Shown: positions 48,057-60,876, numbered from the stretch's first letter. The stretch is 64,000 bases of DNA from Daucus carota subsp. sativus (GCF_001625215.2 NC_030381.2:49499214-49563213); one strand, 5' to 3'. The notes: generated by a model from the letters alone, not told the origin. Translations and numbers: made by a program.

Positions 48057-48530
48057 GTTTTTAGAGAGAGAGAGAGAGAGGAGAAATAATGTAATGTTGC
48101 AGAGGTGTGATAAAAGTGAAGTGATTTATAGGGGCTTGGAGCGGTGGAAGATGGGCTAGAATTATGGATATGGTGCAAGAGATGTGAGCTTGTAGCCTGT
48201 AGGGTTGTGTATGTGAGATTTGCTTGTATTATGGAGAGTGTTGTTTTTCTTGACACAATATTTTCCATAATTTGCGGTGTGCGACTGTGCATGTAAATTA
48301 TTGTTATAAACTAGTCGCTTTTACTTTTATGATTAGTCGATATGTTTAAAAATTATTCCGAATACTCGATATAAATACAAGGAAGCTACTACTATATTTC
48401 AGTCAAAGGAGTACCAAAACGAGCTGCAGAGCTGGTGAGGCAGTACTTACAAATCAGTTGTGGGGTCGAATGCTGTAAAAATTTTGCTCAAATTATTTGC
48501 ATGAATTACTATTTGGAATTTCGAAACTAA
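48057..48530. other. Promoter flank of the AGP31-like gene
   Basis: A GA run (CT on the coding strand) lies at about 48063-48081 in the leader. Minus-strand tataaatcactt near 48125 is a possible TATA box about 65 bp upstream of the start. Confidence 0.45.
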
Positions 48531-48898
48531 GAGCAAGTCCAATGCTAGATGCTATATATCTATTGCTATTGCTATAATATAGCACCAAAAAGTGTTTTTT
48601 GGTGCTAAAATAAAACTTGCACTCCAATGCCAAATTCTATAACTTGTTTCAAATTTAACCAACTCATTATAGAACCAACTCTTTAACTTTTATCTAACTC
48701 ATTAACTAGTTTTCAATTTCTATTTATTGATGATGTGGCAACATAGATGGATCCATCCTTGGTTTCAAATATAGAACCAAGGATGCATCTATGCATGGAT
48801 GCATCCAAATATAGCACCCCTTTGGAGTTGAGTTTTTTTTACTTTTGATGCTATAATATAGCAATAGAACCAAGTATAGCATTGCATTGAAGTTGCTC
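48531..48898. mobile_element. Tourist/PIF-Harbinger MITE
   Basis: The ends GAGCAAGTCCAATGC and GCATTGAAGTTGCTC are inverted repeats with TAA duplications at 48528-48530 and 48899-48901. The interior repeats ctataatatagca in both orientations. 368 bp. Confidence 0.88.
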
Positions 48899-51800
48899 TA
48901 ACAAATTCGAAATTACAGCAGATAATTTAGTGTAAGTAGGATTAGTAGGAAGAATAAAGTATGTTTAGGGAGGGAAGCATGTGTGTGAAATTATGGTGCA
49001 CAAGTGGCGCACAGTAACAGATGCAGAGTGGGTGATGTAAAAATGATGGGGAATCTGCACGCTTTGCTAGGCATTTCTCCAAGTCTCGATGCATCTCTCT
49101 CTTCGCTGTAATTTCATTCCAACGGCTTCAATTTACCTCACAAATTTCAAATTCAAAGTCACCATGTTAATGACTTAATGCGCGCTCTCTCTAATTGTTA
49201 CCAGTATTTTCACTCGTGCCACGTTCTTCAGGAGTATTCTCTCCGTTTTAAATTAAATTTTCACTTTTAAAAAATAACTCAGTTTAAGAAGAATGATTTT
49301 TTACAAATTAATTTGCATTAAATGACGATAACATGTGGTATAAGATTGATCTAAAAAATATAAATAAAAGATGTGTGGAGTATAATAGATTTTGGAAATA
49401 TGATTTTGCATTGAAAGTTAAGGTGGACAACTAATTTGAAACAAATGTTTTTTTTTAAAAATGGACATATAAATTAAAACGAGAGAGTAGTATTTTTATT
49501 TACCTTCTATATATTTATTTTATTTTATTTATATTAAAAGGATCCAAAACAATAACCAAGTTATATTTTATAGTATATCTCAAATTATGTGCAAACAATC
49601 AAAATTACTAAAATAATTTATAACTTTTAACTAGCAAATGTCAAAAAACGATTTAAATTCAAAAAATAGATGAAAGTTATTTTTTAAATTATTTGTTTAA
49701 TACTTATTTATAATAGTTATTTTTTGGAATAATTTATTTGTTTTTAGAACTTAAGTGATATGAATCTATATTTGCAATTAAATAAATAAATTATGCACAA
49801 TATTAGATTATTTTTCATCCTCATCTTATGTTAAATTCATATAAGGAGGCTCGCAGCCAAATCAGTCTGCGGAAACTTCTAAAATTTTGTTAAGAGTCTG
49901 TCAATTTTGTTATCCACCGAAAAAGAAATACTAATATCTGGTGAATGAAAGTTCTCAAAGAATAAAAAGAAAATAAACAAAGGTTTTCTGTTGACCGACG
50001 GGAACATAAATGGAGACACGGTAAGAAAATTTCACGTGCCAAGTTCATGAAATCTATAAATATATATCGGATAATCTTAGATCTCATTAATTATCTGCAT
50101 CACTGACAAATTCGATTTTGACTTGTTGATTCTCCACAGCTTAACTTGCCGATCACATTTTCCTTTTAATCTATGCAGGTTCAGATTATTTATGTAAACG
50201 AATTATTTCTACGTAATCATCTAAGGCGAATCAAAATTGACTGAGTAACGCTGCCCAGTAGCAGAGTTTGCCCATAGCAGAGTTTCTCGGCCGCAAGCAA
50301 TTCCTACATTAGTAAAGAAATTTCAGATGGATTCGACCCAAAAAACAAAAAAGAAATTGTGAATGATCAGCTACTCAACTTAATTTATGACGGTGAGTAT
50401 TAGAATAACTGATACTTTTATCTTCTCATCGTTTTTATTTGGAAAAAAAATGCTATCGCGTATTTCTCGTTCCCATTCAATTTATCTTTCGAAAGGTTTT
50501 AACAAAAGTATAAATAAAATTTATATAAAATATATAATCAAAAGATAAAAAAAATATAAAATTAAAACTACAACCACTCTATTATAATAAATAATTATCA
50601 TTTTTAAGAAAATCAAACAAGTGAATGAAGTATTTGTTATCTTCCGAAATTTTCGCCGAATTTCACCTTAAGAGATAAAAGTATATTGAGGATAAAATTT
50701 TAATAATCTACTTTTATCTCTTAAAGTGAAAATTTGGACTACAAATTTTAATAATCTTACAGATGTTTTCGATCACTGATTAATCATCAGCTCTACTGTT
50801 ACTTATGAATCGTGTCACACTAGTTGATTTCTCATTGATCTAATATTTTGATAGTTTATATTCATTATAAAATTTCGTTATTTTTTTAATGTGTGGATTA
50901 GATAATTAGATTGAACACTTTTGAAAGTACTTTATTAGGATTGTTCTAAATTTCTAAAAAATTAAGATTTTTAATTCGAGAGGATACAGCTTTATCTCTT
51001 CCTTATGAGATTTCTAAGCCATGCCCTTCTCATATGTTAATTATAACGTCGATTTGAATGATAACCCCTTAAAACACGAGGGACCAAAAATTTATGATAC
51101 AATATATCATAGTTTAAATAATAAAACGATTTCACAAAAAATATCGGGTATAAATGGAATTTACTTTATTTAAACTAGCCTATTCAAGTTATGTCCCGTG
51201 GCCTGGACTCTGGAGGCGTAAAAAGAACCAATTTAAAAGCTACAGTATACGGCCCTCAAAAAGTAACTATTTTAATATTTATTTCGAAAGAGAGAGAACT
51301 TTTGTTATTGAATCAGATTCTTTGGGCCAAATTTATCACCCGCGTGATTTTGCCCAAGTCATCTTGAATCCTACCTGGACCCTAATTAGTACCCAACACA
51401 GTTGAACTGGGCCGCTGGGTTGAAGTAGATCAAGTCTAAAATTATCAACGTCAACAAGTAATAATATAGCCCTATTTGGAAGCCACGGCTTTCGGGCAAA
51501 ATTAGAGTTTTTAAGGATTTGACCATTAGAATTCATTAGTTTTATTTGGTTGTTAGCGGATTGAAATATACGATATAAAATTAAAAAAATTTATTTTCAG
51601 GAGTTTTTGAGTTAGAGGTATTGGTTTATGTCAGAATCAGCTATTTACCAAACAGTTTTACAAGAAACTACTAATTCAATCGGCTACTCAAAACATTTAC
51701 TTCAATTAGCTAATAAAAATATCTAATTCCGTCCGCTTGCTAATTTCCAAACATGATCTATTTCTTTTGGTTTAACTTATAAAATTTGAAATTAATCACC

Positions 51801-52010
51801 GAGATGAGGTCCTCCTAAAAGGAGGAAGATTCAGCAGGATTCAGGATACCAGGCAGGTAGTGGATAAGTAGATACTTTTTTTTAAGATAAGTCGTGCATG
51901 ACAATATCAAATGGACAAGGCTCTAAATTCACGGTGGCTAATGGCTATACATGCAGATATCGCGGCACTACAGAGCTCATACTATTGCAAAAGGAAAATT
52001 ACTCAAACTA
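48899..52010. other. Long spacer without a recognised gene
   Basis: AT-rich, with one Stowaway MITE (49237-49487). Short frames at 49890 and 51154 have no motifs or splice context. Confidence 0.5.
49237..49487. mobile_element. Stowaway-like MITE
   Basis: The ends TTCTCTCCGTTTTAAATTAA and AAATTAAAACGAGAGAG are inverted repeats with TA at both edges; 251 bp. Confidence 0.75.
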
Positions 52011-52265
52011 TCAAGGCCAAACGATATCTTCAACAGAAACCCTCAAATCATCTAAATCTTCTTCAAAATCACCTTCCCCATCGCAAAACTGATCCGTCGC
52101 GGTATCTCCGGGCACCTTGGCACCCCTATTCTCAACAAAACAAGGAACTCCAGTGGAACTTGTTGCACCACAAGTATATAAAGGAAAAGGTATTGAAGTT
52201 GAGCAGACTAGGCCAGAGTTCTGGAGTTTAAGAAGCTCAGAAACAAGAAGAACTAGAGATGCCAT
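52011..52265 (-). CDS. Short unrecognised protein (84 residues) with a strong promoter
   Basis: From the ATG at 52265 the frame reads MASLVLLVSELLKLQNSGLV, then a small Cys-containing middle (VCSTS, YTCGA, VPCFVE, QFCDGE) and an acidic tail (DFEEDLDDLRVSVEDIV). The N-terminus is hydrophobic but short. The open frame extends upstream without an ATG. I do not recognise the family. Support for a real gene is a TATAAATAG box about 100 bp upstream on the same strand and the absence of stops. The overlapping plus-strand frames at 51898-52305 are probably shadows. Four cysteines and a hydrophobic start could mean a small secreted or membrane-anchored protein; this is inference. Confidence 0.5.
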   Translation of the reverse strand: MASLVLLVSELLKLQNSGLVCSTSIPFPLYTCGATSSTGVPCFVENRGAKVPGDTATDQFCDGEGDFEEDLDDLRVSVEDIVWP

Positions 52266-52364
52266 TAGAAACAAAAACACTCTAGCTAAAAGAAAAGTGG
52301 TATGACTATAAATATTGTTGAGAAGCTGTGGAGACAATGAAGATGCTAGTTAAATTTGTACAAG

Positions 52365-52373
52365 CTATTTATA
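52365..52373 (-). promoter_or_regulatory. TATA box for the 84-residue frame
   Basis: CTATTTATA on plus reads TATAAATAG on minus, about 100 bp before the ATG at 52265. This leaves room for a leader of about 70 nt. Confidence 0.6.
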
Positions 52374-53242
52374 GCTGGGGAGTTGAGTGTTGTATACATA
52401 GCGAGCCCACTGGTTTTAATAAAGAGTAGATTGTAGTTGTATGCTAAAGTTGGTGCGGGAGAAACAAGGAGAAGTGGAGTTATTAGTTAGATCATACTTA
52501 TGGAAGCTGGTTGTTTTGCCGACCGGCTCATGGTTTATTGTTGCATTAATTATTTTGGCTCCCACAATTTTTTCCAAGGGACAGAAACAATACAAATAGT
52601 TTTTAAAGAAATAATTCAAAAGTTCGTAATTTTTTTTAAATATGGGAAACAATATAAAAGTATATTTTAGTTCTAGGCTGAAAAACCTTATTATTGAAAA
52701 TAGTAGAAAGTCGGATTAAATAGATTCTCCTTGGTAACCCTCGAAAATGACTTGATAAATACTCTTTTTTTTTTATTATATTGAAATGAAGATTATGTGA
52801 AAAAGATTCGATTTGTGAAAAAGATATATAGTGGGTGTTTGGGAGAGTGGCTTATGGGTTTAAAAGCCTGAAAAGCCCACTTCTCTTTTTAGCCCGTCCG
52901 TTTAGCAAACTTGAAGAAGCGCTTAATCCAGCAAAAAAAGCTAGAAAACTTGGCTTATTTTCAGGATTTGACTTCTGCTTCTTATGTTCTAACTTGGAAA
53001 CGACTTCAGCGACATTGTTGATTCCTGATAGGTGACAGATTTTAAATATAACTTGAATTTTTCTATTATATACTTCTTAGTCAGTATATTAAATTCTAAA
53101 TATAACTTGAATGATTTTTGCAAATATATTATAACTGAATTCGTATTATTACTTTTTTACAAAATGTATGACAAAATTCTTCTTTGTAGTACGAGTTTGG
53201 ACTATATAATCCCTTTCGTGATACTAGTATATATGGATAATG

Positions 53243-53322
53243 GTCCACAATGATCGGCTATATGCGGCATTCAATTATAGGCGTCCACAATGATCGGCTA
53301 TATGCGGCATTCAATTATAGGC
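53243..53322. repeat. Perfect 40 bp tandem repeat
   Basis: tccacaatgatcggctatat with the following bases is repeated with period 40. Confidence 0.92.
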
Positions 53323-54406
53323 TTTATTTAACGGAAAAATATTGACGGATGATAAAAACTCTAAAATGAATGTTTTTGGATCAAAGGTACAGTAATCTCC
53401 TACATTTTCATCAAACACGGTGTCTTTCAACAAAAACAACTACTCCTGGTTATATATCGCATCATACGAATGTCATGAATCTTTACCGTGGTAGTATTAT
53501 TTATGCTACGTATAAAATGACCATTGTCTTGGGACGTTGACATTTTGGAAGTAAGGAGCGTGTATTTATGGAGATTGGTAGCAAGTAAACTCAGCAGCGG
53601 AGCATTCATTAAAGGGCGACTTAATTTGTCCTTATCGCCAGCATTTTATATGGACTTCAGTACATTGTCTGGCGCTAATGAAAACATATTATCCGACTCC
53701 GATGCACTTTCTTTGGATTCTCGTATGAGCAAGCGTACGTACAGAGTTTCTTCACGGTAGTGCGAGTCCTTTCGCAACTTCAGTGCGTGTTCAATTTTTC
53801 TTGGTTGGAAAGGAAGCTGGGTACGAAAAGAACCTGACACTTTACATACACATCATGAAGAGCTATTGGGATATAAATCGAAACCTAAATCTCATGTATT
53901 GTTACTTAATTAATAATTTATATACCGAGAAACACATTCTTGTTACGTAGATAAATCATTCCCTTCATACGTGATTTCATATTATTTATCTTTCCATTTC
54001 CTCATTTTCGCATCAATTCCTATCAATGATTCAAATACCCTTCCCTCTTGATCAGCAATGAAGGATAGATGATCTATTTTGGATATAATCTACTACTCAA
54101 TAATAATATATAAAATACGACTCAAACCCATTTTCTACCAATCTATTCTATTAACGGTTAAAATATATTCTTACGAATCAGCAAGGACAAAGAATTTTTG
54201 CTAAATTGGATATATGTGATAACTATACAAAAATGAGGATGCATCCGGTGTGTGTCTTCATGACAAATATGAGATACAATGCTTTACTGATTTAGTGATC
54301 TAGCCGTCGGACTCTACATATATAATTTCGGCATCTATAGAAAACGGCCGTCTATGATGTTGAGTAAGGTTCCGAATAATCTCGTACTTGCTGTGGAATT
54401 TTAATA

Positions 54407-54654
54407 CTCCCTCCGTTTCATAATACATGTCCACTTTAGAACAAATCACACATATAATAAGAAAAACTAACTTTTGTATAAAACATTCATTTATTATTGT
54501 ATTTATTGCATTGACCAAGTATAATATGTGGCATAGATGTGGTATAAACTTCATCTTGGAAATACAACTATTGATTGAAAGTTGAAATGAGACAACTAAT
54601 TTGAAACAATTTTTAGTTATCAATAGTGAACATAGTAATATGAAACGGAGAGAG
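54407..54654. mobile_element. Stowaway MITE
   Basis: The ends CTCCCTCCGTTTCATAATA and TAATATGAAACGGAGAGAG are inverted repeats flanked by TA; 248 bp. Confidence 0.88.
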
Positions 54655-55070
54655 TACCAAGAAAGTAGCTAGCACTCCCTAATCCCTATATACAGGATGC
54701 AACCAATTATTGAGTAAACTTAGCAAATAGGCTGTACTAATTCACCAACCTTTTCTATGAAATGTATGAATGATGTCCCTACTCCTTGGGCAAACGCACG
54801 TTGGGATTATGCTTATAGGATGCTACTTGTGTTATGGTGTACAACAAGAAAGTGATAGATCACTGCCAACGTCGAGAAAATATCTTTCACTCGACCAGTA
54901 AGAACGTTTTATAAGTTAACCAAGCACATGTTCATATGCTGTGGAGCAGAAAAGATTTAGGTCATTTTACGACAAAACACAGACCAAACAAAACAAATAG
55001 GAAACTGATAACATCTAAACACTGGTACTTTTTCAACATGAGACAGATAGTTGGAAATCAAACCAATAGA

Positions 55071-55902
55071 TCAATCATCCCCATTCACAAATTTCTTGAT
55101 TCTCTCCCATATTGTGCCACTTCCGCAACTTGGAACCCAGGCTCCAGCCTGTTGTATCATGAATATTCAGGGCGAAAACATATATTTCTGTCTACCATGC
55201 ATATCTAATCACTACAACGAATACTAGTTTTTACTATACAAATCCGGGATGTTTATAAAAATGCTCATTTTTTCAAATTTATTCTCCAAAATACGGTCAA
55301 AATTGCAACTGAGATTGGAAAACAATTGATTTTCAGATTAGTGATCTTGCAAATGTGGTTGCACGATATTTTTGAAAATAATTTTTGCAAATCGGATATT
55401 TTTCTGGAAAAAACCCTATTTTCTTTTACTCACGTATATATGTTGTACTACGTTTGTGTACCTGTGACTGCGAATGAATGATCTGAAAACAAGTATTGTT
55501 GCTGACAGCACAACTGACATTAAGAATCTCAAAACCTTCTTCTTGCAGCATCCGGATAACCTCAGTAATCATAAAGCAACTCACATCTGTAGCAGTTATG
55601 AGATGAATTTCTGCGGAAGAACCTGAAACATGTATATCGACTTGTGGTGGTACAGGAGCTAGTTCTGACATTGCTTCCTCGACCTCTGGAATGTTGTTTG
55701 ACAGATGGCTACCCTTTAATGTTTCTCTCTTGTGCTTCAACTTGTCCAGCTTTATTCTCAACTTCCGAATGTAATTTGCTGCTTCATCTAGCTGATCCGT
55801 CAGTGATTTTGCCCCCTGCAATTAACGCAATTCAACTGAATTATATATGTATTGGCTCCCAAAACCTAGGGTGAAATTATTTGACATAAATGAATACATA
55901 AT

Positions 55903-55933
<31 letters not shown>

Positions 55934-56237
55934 GGGGGGAGGGAGGGGGAGAGGGGGAGAGAGAGGGGGGGGGGAGAGAGAGAAGGAGAGAGAGAGAGAG
56001 AGGGAGGGAGGGAGGGAGAGCGGGAGAGGGAGAGGGAGGGAGGGAGAGGGGGGGGGGAGAGAGAGAGAGAAAAGGAGAGAGAGAGAGAGGGAGGGAGGGA
56101 GAGAGAGAGACCAGAGATGAGCTATCATGAGGGATAAGAGAATGGAGCTTGGAGTAGAGGTCTTTCATATAATTTCTTCTATTTTTCTCTACAGTCTTTC
56201 GATCAGCAGCTCCAAATGATATAGGGTTCTGCTCCAT
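55071..56237 (-). CDS. bHLH transcription factor (bHLH36/118/120/125/162-type)
   Basis: Model: complement of join(55071..55148, 55462..55815, 56112..56237), 185 residues, phase-0 GT-AG introns. Residues 13-36 are the basic region and helix 1 (DRKTVEKNRRNYMKDLYSKL), with the E and R residues (VEKNRR) used for E-box binding. The loop is split by intron 1. Helix 2 (TDQLDEAANYIRKLRIKLDK) spans residues 47-66. A C-terminal ACT-like region (VDIHVSGSSAEIHLITATDV, then MLQEEGFEILNVSCAV) runs to about 160. The last exon is short (AGAWVPSCGSGTIWERIKKF...) and ends with a typical WERIKKF helix. The group acts in the nucleus as homo- or heterodimers; several Arabidopsis members respond to stress. Intron 1 is mostly a CT microsatellite that begins at the donor itself (CTG|GTCTCTC). 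Exon 3 was placed by phase and family ending. Confidence 0.85.
55903..56110. repeat. Large GA-rich (CT on coding strand) microsatellite in the bHLH intron
   Basis: About 208 bp of GA and GGGA units with interruptions. It starts two bases from the exon 1 donor site and makes up most of intron 1. The proline/serine-rich frames crossing it are artefacts. Confidence 0.95.
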
Positions 56238-59200
56238 GAATTATTAGATCTAGTAAACAGCTATAAGCTATGAGTCATATGATGGAGGATATATCTCCTG
56301 TGTCTAAACACCAAATATAAGCTCAAGGCACAAAAGGAAAGAGAATAAATATCAGTGCCAAAAGAGAACAAAGCAGCAGATGGGTGTACGGTGTAGTGTA
56401 TCATCATTTGTGCTTATGATAAAAGGGTTCTGGATTATTCAGCAGGTGGGGTTTCAATTGTCCCGGATATATTTCTCTGTTGCAACTTGCAACGGGGTAC
56501 GCAGATCGGCAGATGGCCCGATGCTTACATCTCATGCACAAATCTGCGGCGGGGTTCTTTTTCTTTGAGATTTATAACGTTCATTATAATTACTTGGATC
56601 TACTTGAAATTAAAACTTTTTTAGATTAATCTTTAAATTGCATTAGAGATGGTCTCGTAAGCACTGTTTCATCCATATATGTCTGTTACCGGTCTCCAAT
56701 TTGAAGTTTGTGTTGATCTGTGTCCTTCCCAAAAGCGATATTCATTGGATGAACAGTGTCGTCTGGGAAGACTAAACGACAAACGAGGTGTCTCGTCCCG
56801 CAAGCACTAGTGTAGTGTGAGTGTCTGACAGAACAGTGCCACCAAGCCCACTCACTTTACCTACACATTTTCTTTTTACATGATACTCCATTTCTTGCTT
56901 TCTGCGTTTTGATGATGCAGTAGTAGTACTCAAGTTTCTTCCTCAGATGCCCAAACACACGCATTCAGGTTATTATCATTCCTTCGAGGTTGAGATACTC
57001 GCTTCCGCCTTCCGGCAAAGATGGTACACTCACCGTTTCAAACTAGACGTACACTTTCAAAAATAATTCACACATTTTAAAAAAAGTAAAAGTTTGCACA
57101 ATTTAACCGCATGTGCTAATCATTTCCTTGTTAAGGCGCATGAAATAACCAACCAAACAATTGCTAATCATTTCCTTGTTAAGGCGCATGAAATAACCAG
57201 CCAAACAATTTGGATAAGTTTTAAAGTATGTCTGAACTCCTTACGCACAACCAAACTCTGCAGAAATTGGATTAACATAATTAACACATAGAGTTGACTA
57301 TATTTATAAATAAGAAAAATGTATCATAAAATTGAATTTTATTTACATAATTTTTGTGTTTTTTTTTATGGCTCTAGTCCGAGATGCTGTAAGTGTATCA
57401 TTCCGCGCTAGTTAAATTGTTATCTGGAAGTTGTCATTCACGTGGGCTTTTAATATGTTGGTTGGGTAATCTGGATCACTTTGGCTGGGCTCATCCTATA
57501 CGGCAAGTCTTGAGACTTTGAGTTGATATCTAGAAAACCCTAAAAACCTTTTATGAGAGCTACAAATTTTATTTCATTTTATAAATTATTTTTAAAATAA
57601 GCAAACTATATATGTAGAATTTATGAAATTTCAAGATACTAAAACCGATAACAAGATTTATTCACCAAACTTGAAATATTTTTTTGATAAAAAAAAATAT
57701 ATTATCAGAGATAAAAAAAAACTCAATTAGGTAAATATTAAGTAATGTTAAAAGTCTATAAATCACGTGCTAACTTGATATTGTGTCAAAAAAAGGTACA
57801 ACTTGATATAAAAGGATAATATGAATATTAAAGTATATATTGGAAAAGAAATCATTTTCTTCATCACGTTATTATTATTATTATTTCAATAATTAAATTG
57901 CACAATATAAATATTTAAATTTGGATAAGTTATGGCACAAAATCGTAATTTATTGAATATTAATTCATTTTGTAGGTAACAAATCCACATCTCATCAACT
58001 AAATAATCATACTTAAACGTGAAATCAAGTTTTGTTAGGTTTTTGAGAAGATTAAAATCAATTATAACTTATCTTTAGGAAAATTATCACAAGAGATTGT
58101 TATTGTTCTATATAAACTTCAATAAAGATGAGATGAATTCAAAAGGTTTTTAATCATAAAATATTTGAGATTATTACATTAATAGAAGGAATGTCCCGGA
58201 CCCGTTCACGCTACTTTCAACACCATTTATATACATTATGCAGAACTAATTATTAAAAAAAATAAAACGTCTTTAGTTAATTTATGTACTTGACCTTTGA
58301 GTGATGATGACATGATTGGCTTATACTCGATCACGGAGAGTTTCATGCATTGTCAACTTGATCAACGTTACTTTATAGAGTAGTGTTTACTAGCTTTGCT
58401 GTGACTAAATTAACATCTAAGAGGGGTTGGCTAATGCGCAAGTTCAAATGTTCAATGCACATTTAAAAGCATGAAATAACACAAGTAATTGTGTGCCTAC
58501 CCTAAGTGCTACTTATTCCTAAGGCCTATTCCTTATGTTAAGTTACTATAATTTTGTTATAAAAATCTAAGTGTATGTCATCATTATTTTCAATTTTTTA
58601 TCATAAGCATGAAAAATATATGTTATGCATATATAATTTTTTAGTGCTAACTAAATAAATGAAGTTAATTTTATTCATTCCGCACAAATATAATTTTGGT
58701 TTAGAAATCACAAGCGAGATTAATTTAATACTTTCCTGTTTCTCTCATTTTTTTACATTTTTTAAAAATTGCTTAGGACACATTTTAGGATATATCTAAA
58801 ATCATATTAAAAAAATTGTATATAAAATATAGTTTTAAAATTTATTTTTATAATTTTATAAATATTTAAATATTAAATTTTTGTTCAGAATAAAAATTTA
58901 ATATAATTCATAAAATTATACTTTTTTTAAAAGATTTAGAATACGTGTGTCAAGTACCAGTGCACGGTATAAACAAGCACATGAGGGAGTACAAAACTTG
59001 TTTTCTAATGGACTCTTTTTTTGAAAGGATAATGTTTTATAGAAGTGAATCCAGTAACCGTTGGATCAAACGCTCTCAAAAAGTTTCGAGCACAAAAACA
59101 TTCGATTCTATTTAGGTTCTCTGTTGGGCACCAAACTCCAAACCACTTTGACAAAATCTTCAATTTTGCTAAAATTGGTTGTCTTGTAGCAGTGAGATTA

Positions 59201-59362
59201 GGACATTTGCAATAACGTGTTGTGCTTTTAGTTCAGCAGCACTACTCCTGTGGTCCTCCAATTTAGTGTGATTTCAACATCACAAAGGGCTCAATGGTAT
59301 AGACTTATCAAAGTAAGAACATGTACCACCCACCTTGCAATAGATTTTTGATGTGTTGTGCG
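56238..59362. other. Upstream flank of the bHLH gene and long spacer
   Basis: No gene is recognised. A direct duplication (gctaatcatttccttgttaa at 57115 and 57163, period 48) is present. The remaining sequence is AT-rich, with many short stops. Confidence 0.5.
57115..57210. repeat. Tandem duplication, period 48 bp
   Basis: Two copies containing ggcgcatgaaataacca are adjacent and differ at one visible base. Confidence 0.9.
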
Positions 59363-60368
59363 CAGGGTGGCAATCGTTTCGTTTCGTATACTTTCGTTTC
59401 GTGTATTTTCATGTTTCGTGTACTCGAAGCTGAAACCCGTATCCACCCGTTATTAATTTCGTGTACCTAATTTGAAACTTATATCCGTTTCGAATCGTTT
59501 CGTGTATATTTCGTGTACTTTTCGTGTATATTATATATAAAAATATTAATGTATTTTTAATCAAAAAACGGATTTAATATATATTTTCCTTTATAAATTT
59601 ATTAAATGTGAATGATATATATTATACTTGTATACAATTCTTTATAAATTTGTTAATGTATCTACAATATATATCCACACATACATATAAATATATACTT
59701 TATACTCAATTATATATTTAATATATCATTACATATATAGAGAGTTAAGTTTTATGGAGTACACAAAAACATTGGAGTATTTGAGTACAAGTCTTAATTT
59801 TTTAGTTTAATCATAAATAATATATTTGATTATACAAATTTATATACAATCTATCAGTTATAAGTTGTCTTGCACATAATTGTCTATCAATCTTTAATAT
59901 TTTTCAACTTTAACAAGTATTAACATTATTGTTCTGCTTATTAGTTATATTGCAGAACATAGAGTCCTGTAATTTATAAAAGTCATTATTCTACCTTTTG
60001 ATTACAATGTTTATGTTGTGTAGAACATAATGTGCATGTTATTAAATGTTTACGAATATTATTGAACAAAAAAATTGAAATTTAGATGAATAGATTACAT
60101 TTTATCCAATTCTGTACTCCAATACTCCAATATATTGTGTACTCCATTGAACTTTACTCTATATAATAAATATAATCTACAAATATTTCGTGTACTTTCG
60201 TGTATTTCGTGTACCCCAAATGAAAACCCATATCCGACACGATAACGAAATCTATCGTGTAATTTCATGTTCGTGTACTTTCGTGTTTCGTGTATCGAAA
60301 ATCAAAACCCGTATCCATTTTTTTCATGTCGTTTCATTTCTTGTGAGCGTGTCAAATTGTCAGGCCTA
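59363..60368. mobile_element. hAT non-autonomous element (1006 bp) with perfect 8 bp target duplication
   Basis: The ends CAGGGTGGCAATCGTTTCG and, reversed, TAGGCCTGACAATTTGACACG are imperfect inverted repeats of the hAT kind. Flanks GTTGTGCG at 59355-59362 and 60369-60376 are identical. The inner arms repeat tttcgtgta and cgtttcgt; the centre is AT-rich. No transposase is seen. Confidence 0.9.
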
Positions 60369-60454
60369 GTTGTGCGGTAGATTTTCTAGGCTCGTTGATG
60401 TCTGAGGAAAAAACTGAGTATAGATTCTTAGTGTAGAAAAAGAACTGTCCACAC

Positions 60455-60868
60455 TAATGCTGTAATCCGATCCGGGCAGCTCGCGAGCTCGCCCGGCTCG
60501 AACTCGTTTTGATGGGATCGGCTCGGCTCGTTTAGTTAATCGAGCTCGAGTTCGGGCAGAGATTTTGGCTCGTTTTGTTAAACGAGCTGGCTCGGTTCGA
60601 CTCGTGAAAATTAACGAGTCGGATTCGGGTAGCATTTTAGACTCGATTTAGTGTTAAATTAAACGAGCCGGCTCGCCCGACTCGTTAAACTCGGCTCGTT
60701 TAGCTAAACGAGCCAGCTCGACTCGACTCGTGAAAATAAACGAGTCGAGTTCGGGCAAAGATTTAGGCTCGTTTTCTTAAACGAGCCGGCTCGGCTCGAC
60801 TAAATAAAACTCGGCTCGAATTATGCCCGGCTCGAAACTCGGCTCGCCCGGACCGAATAACAGCCCTA
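60455..60868. mobile_element. hAT-family MITE, second copy (414 bp)
   Basis: Nearly identical to 16651-17052. The ends TAATGCTGTAATCCGATCC and TAGGGCTGTTATTCGGTCC (reversed) are flanked by perfect 8 bp duplications GTCCACAC at 60447-60454 and 60869-60876. It is about 12 bp longer than the first copy through an extra aaactcggctcg-type unit near the right end. Confidence 0.93.
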
Positions 60869-60876
60869 GTCCACAC

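Larger units (their letters stand above)
52374..55070. other. Spacer with MITEs and small duplications; no gene confirmed
   Basis: It holds a hAT-like fragment at about 52830-53000 (GTGGGTGTTTGGGAGAG start), a 40 bp tandem repeat and a Stowaway element. A frame at 53524-53760 lacks any recognisable motif. Confidence 0.45.

Noticed and set aside
47637-48089. Gly/Trp-rich plus-strand frame
   Set aside because: It is the antisense shadow of the AGP31-like proline-rich exon.
55866-56237. Long Pro/Ser/Leu-rich and Glu/Arg/Gly-rich frames on both strands
   Set aside because: They are translations of the GA/CT microsatellite; only the first 42 codons of the minus frame are bHLH exon 1.
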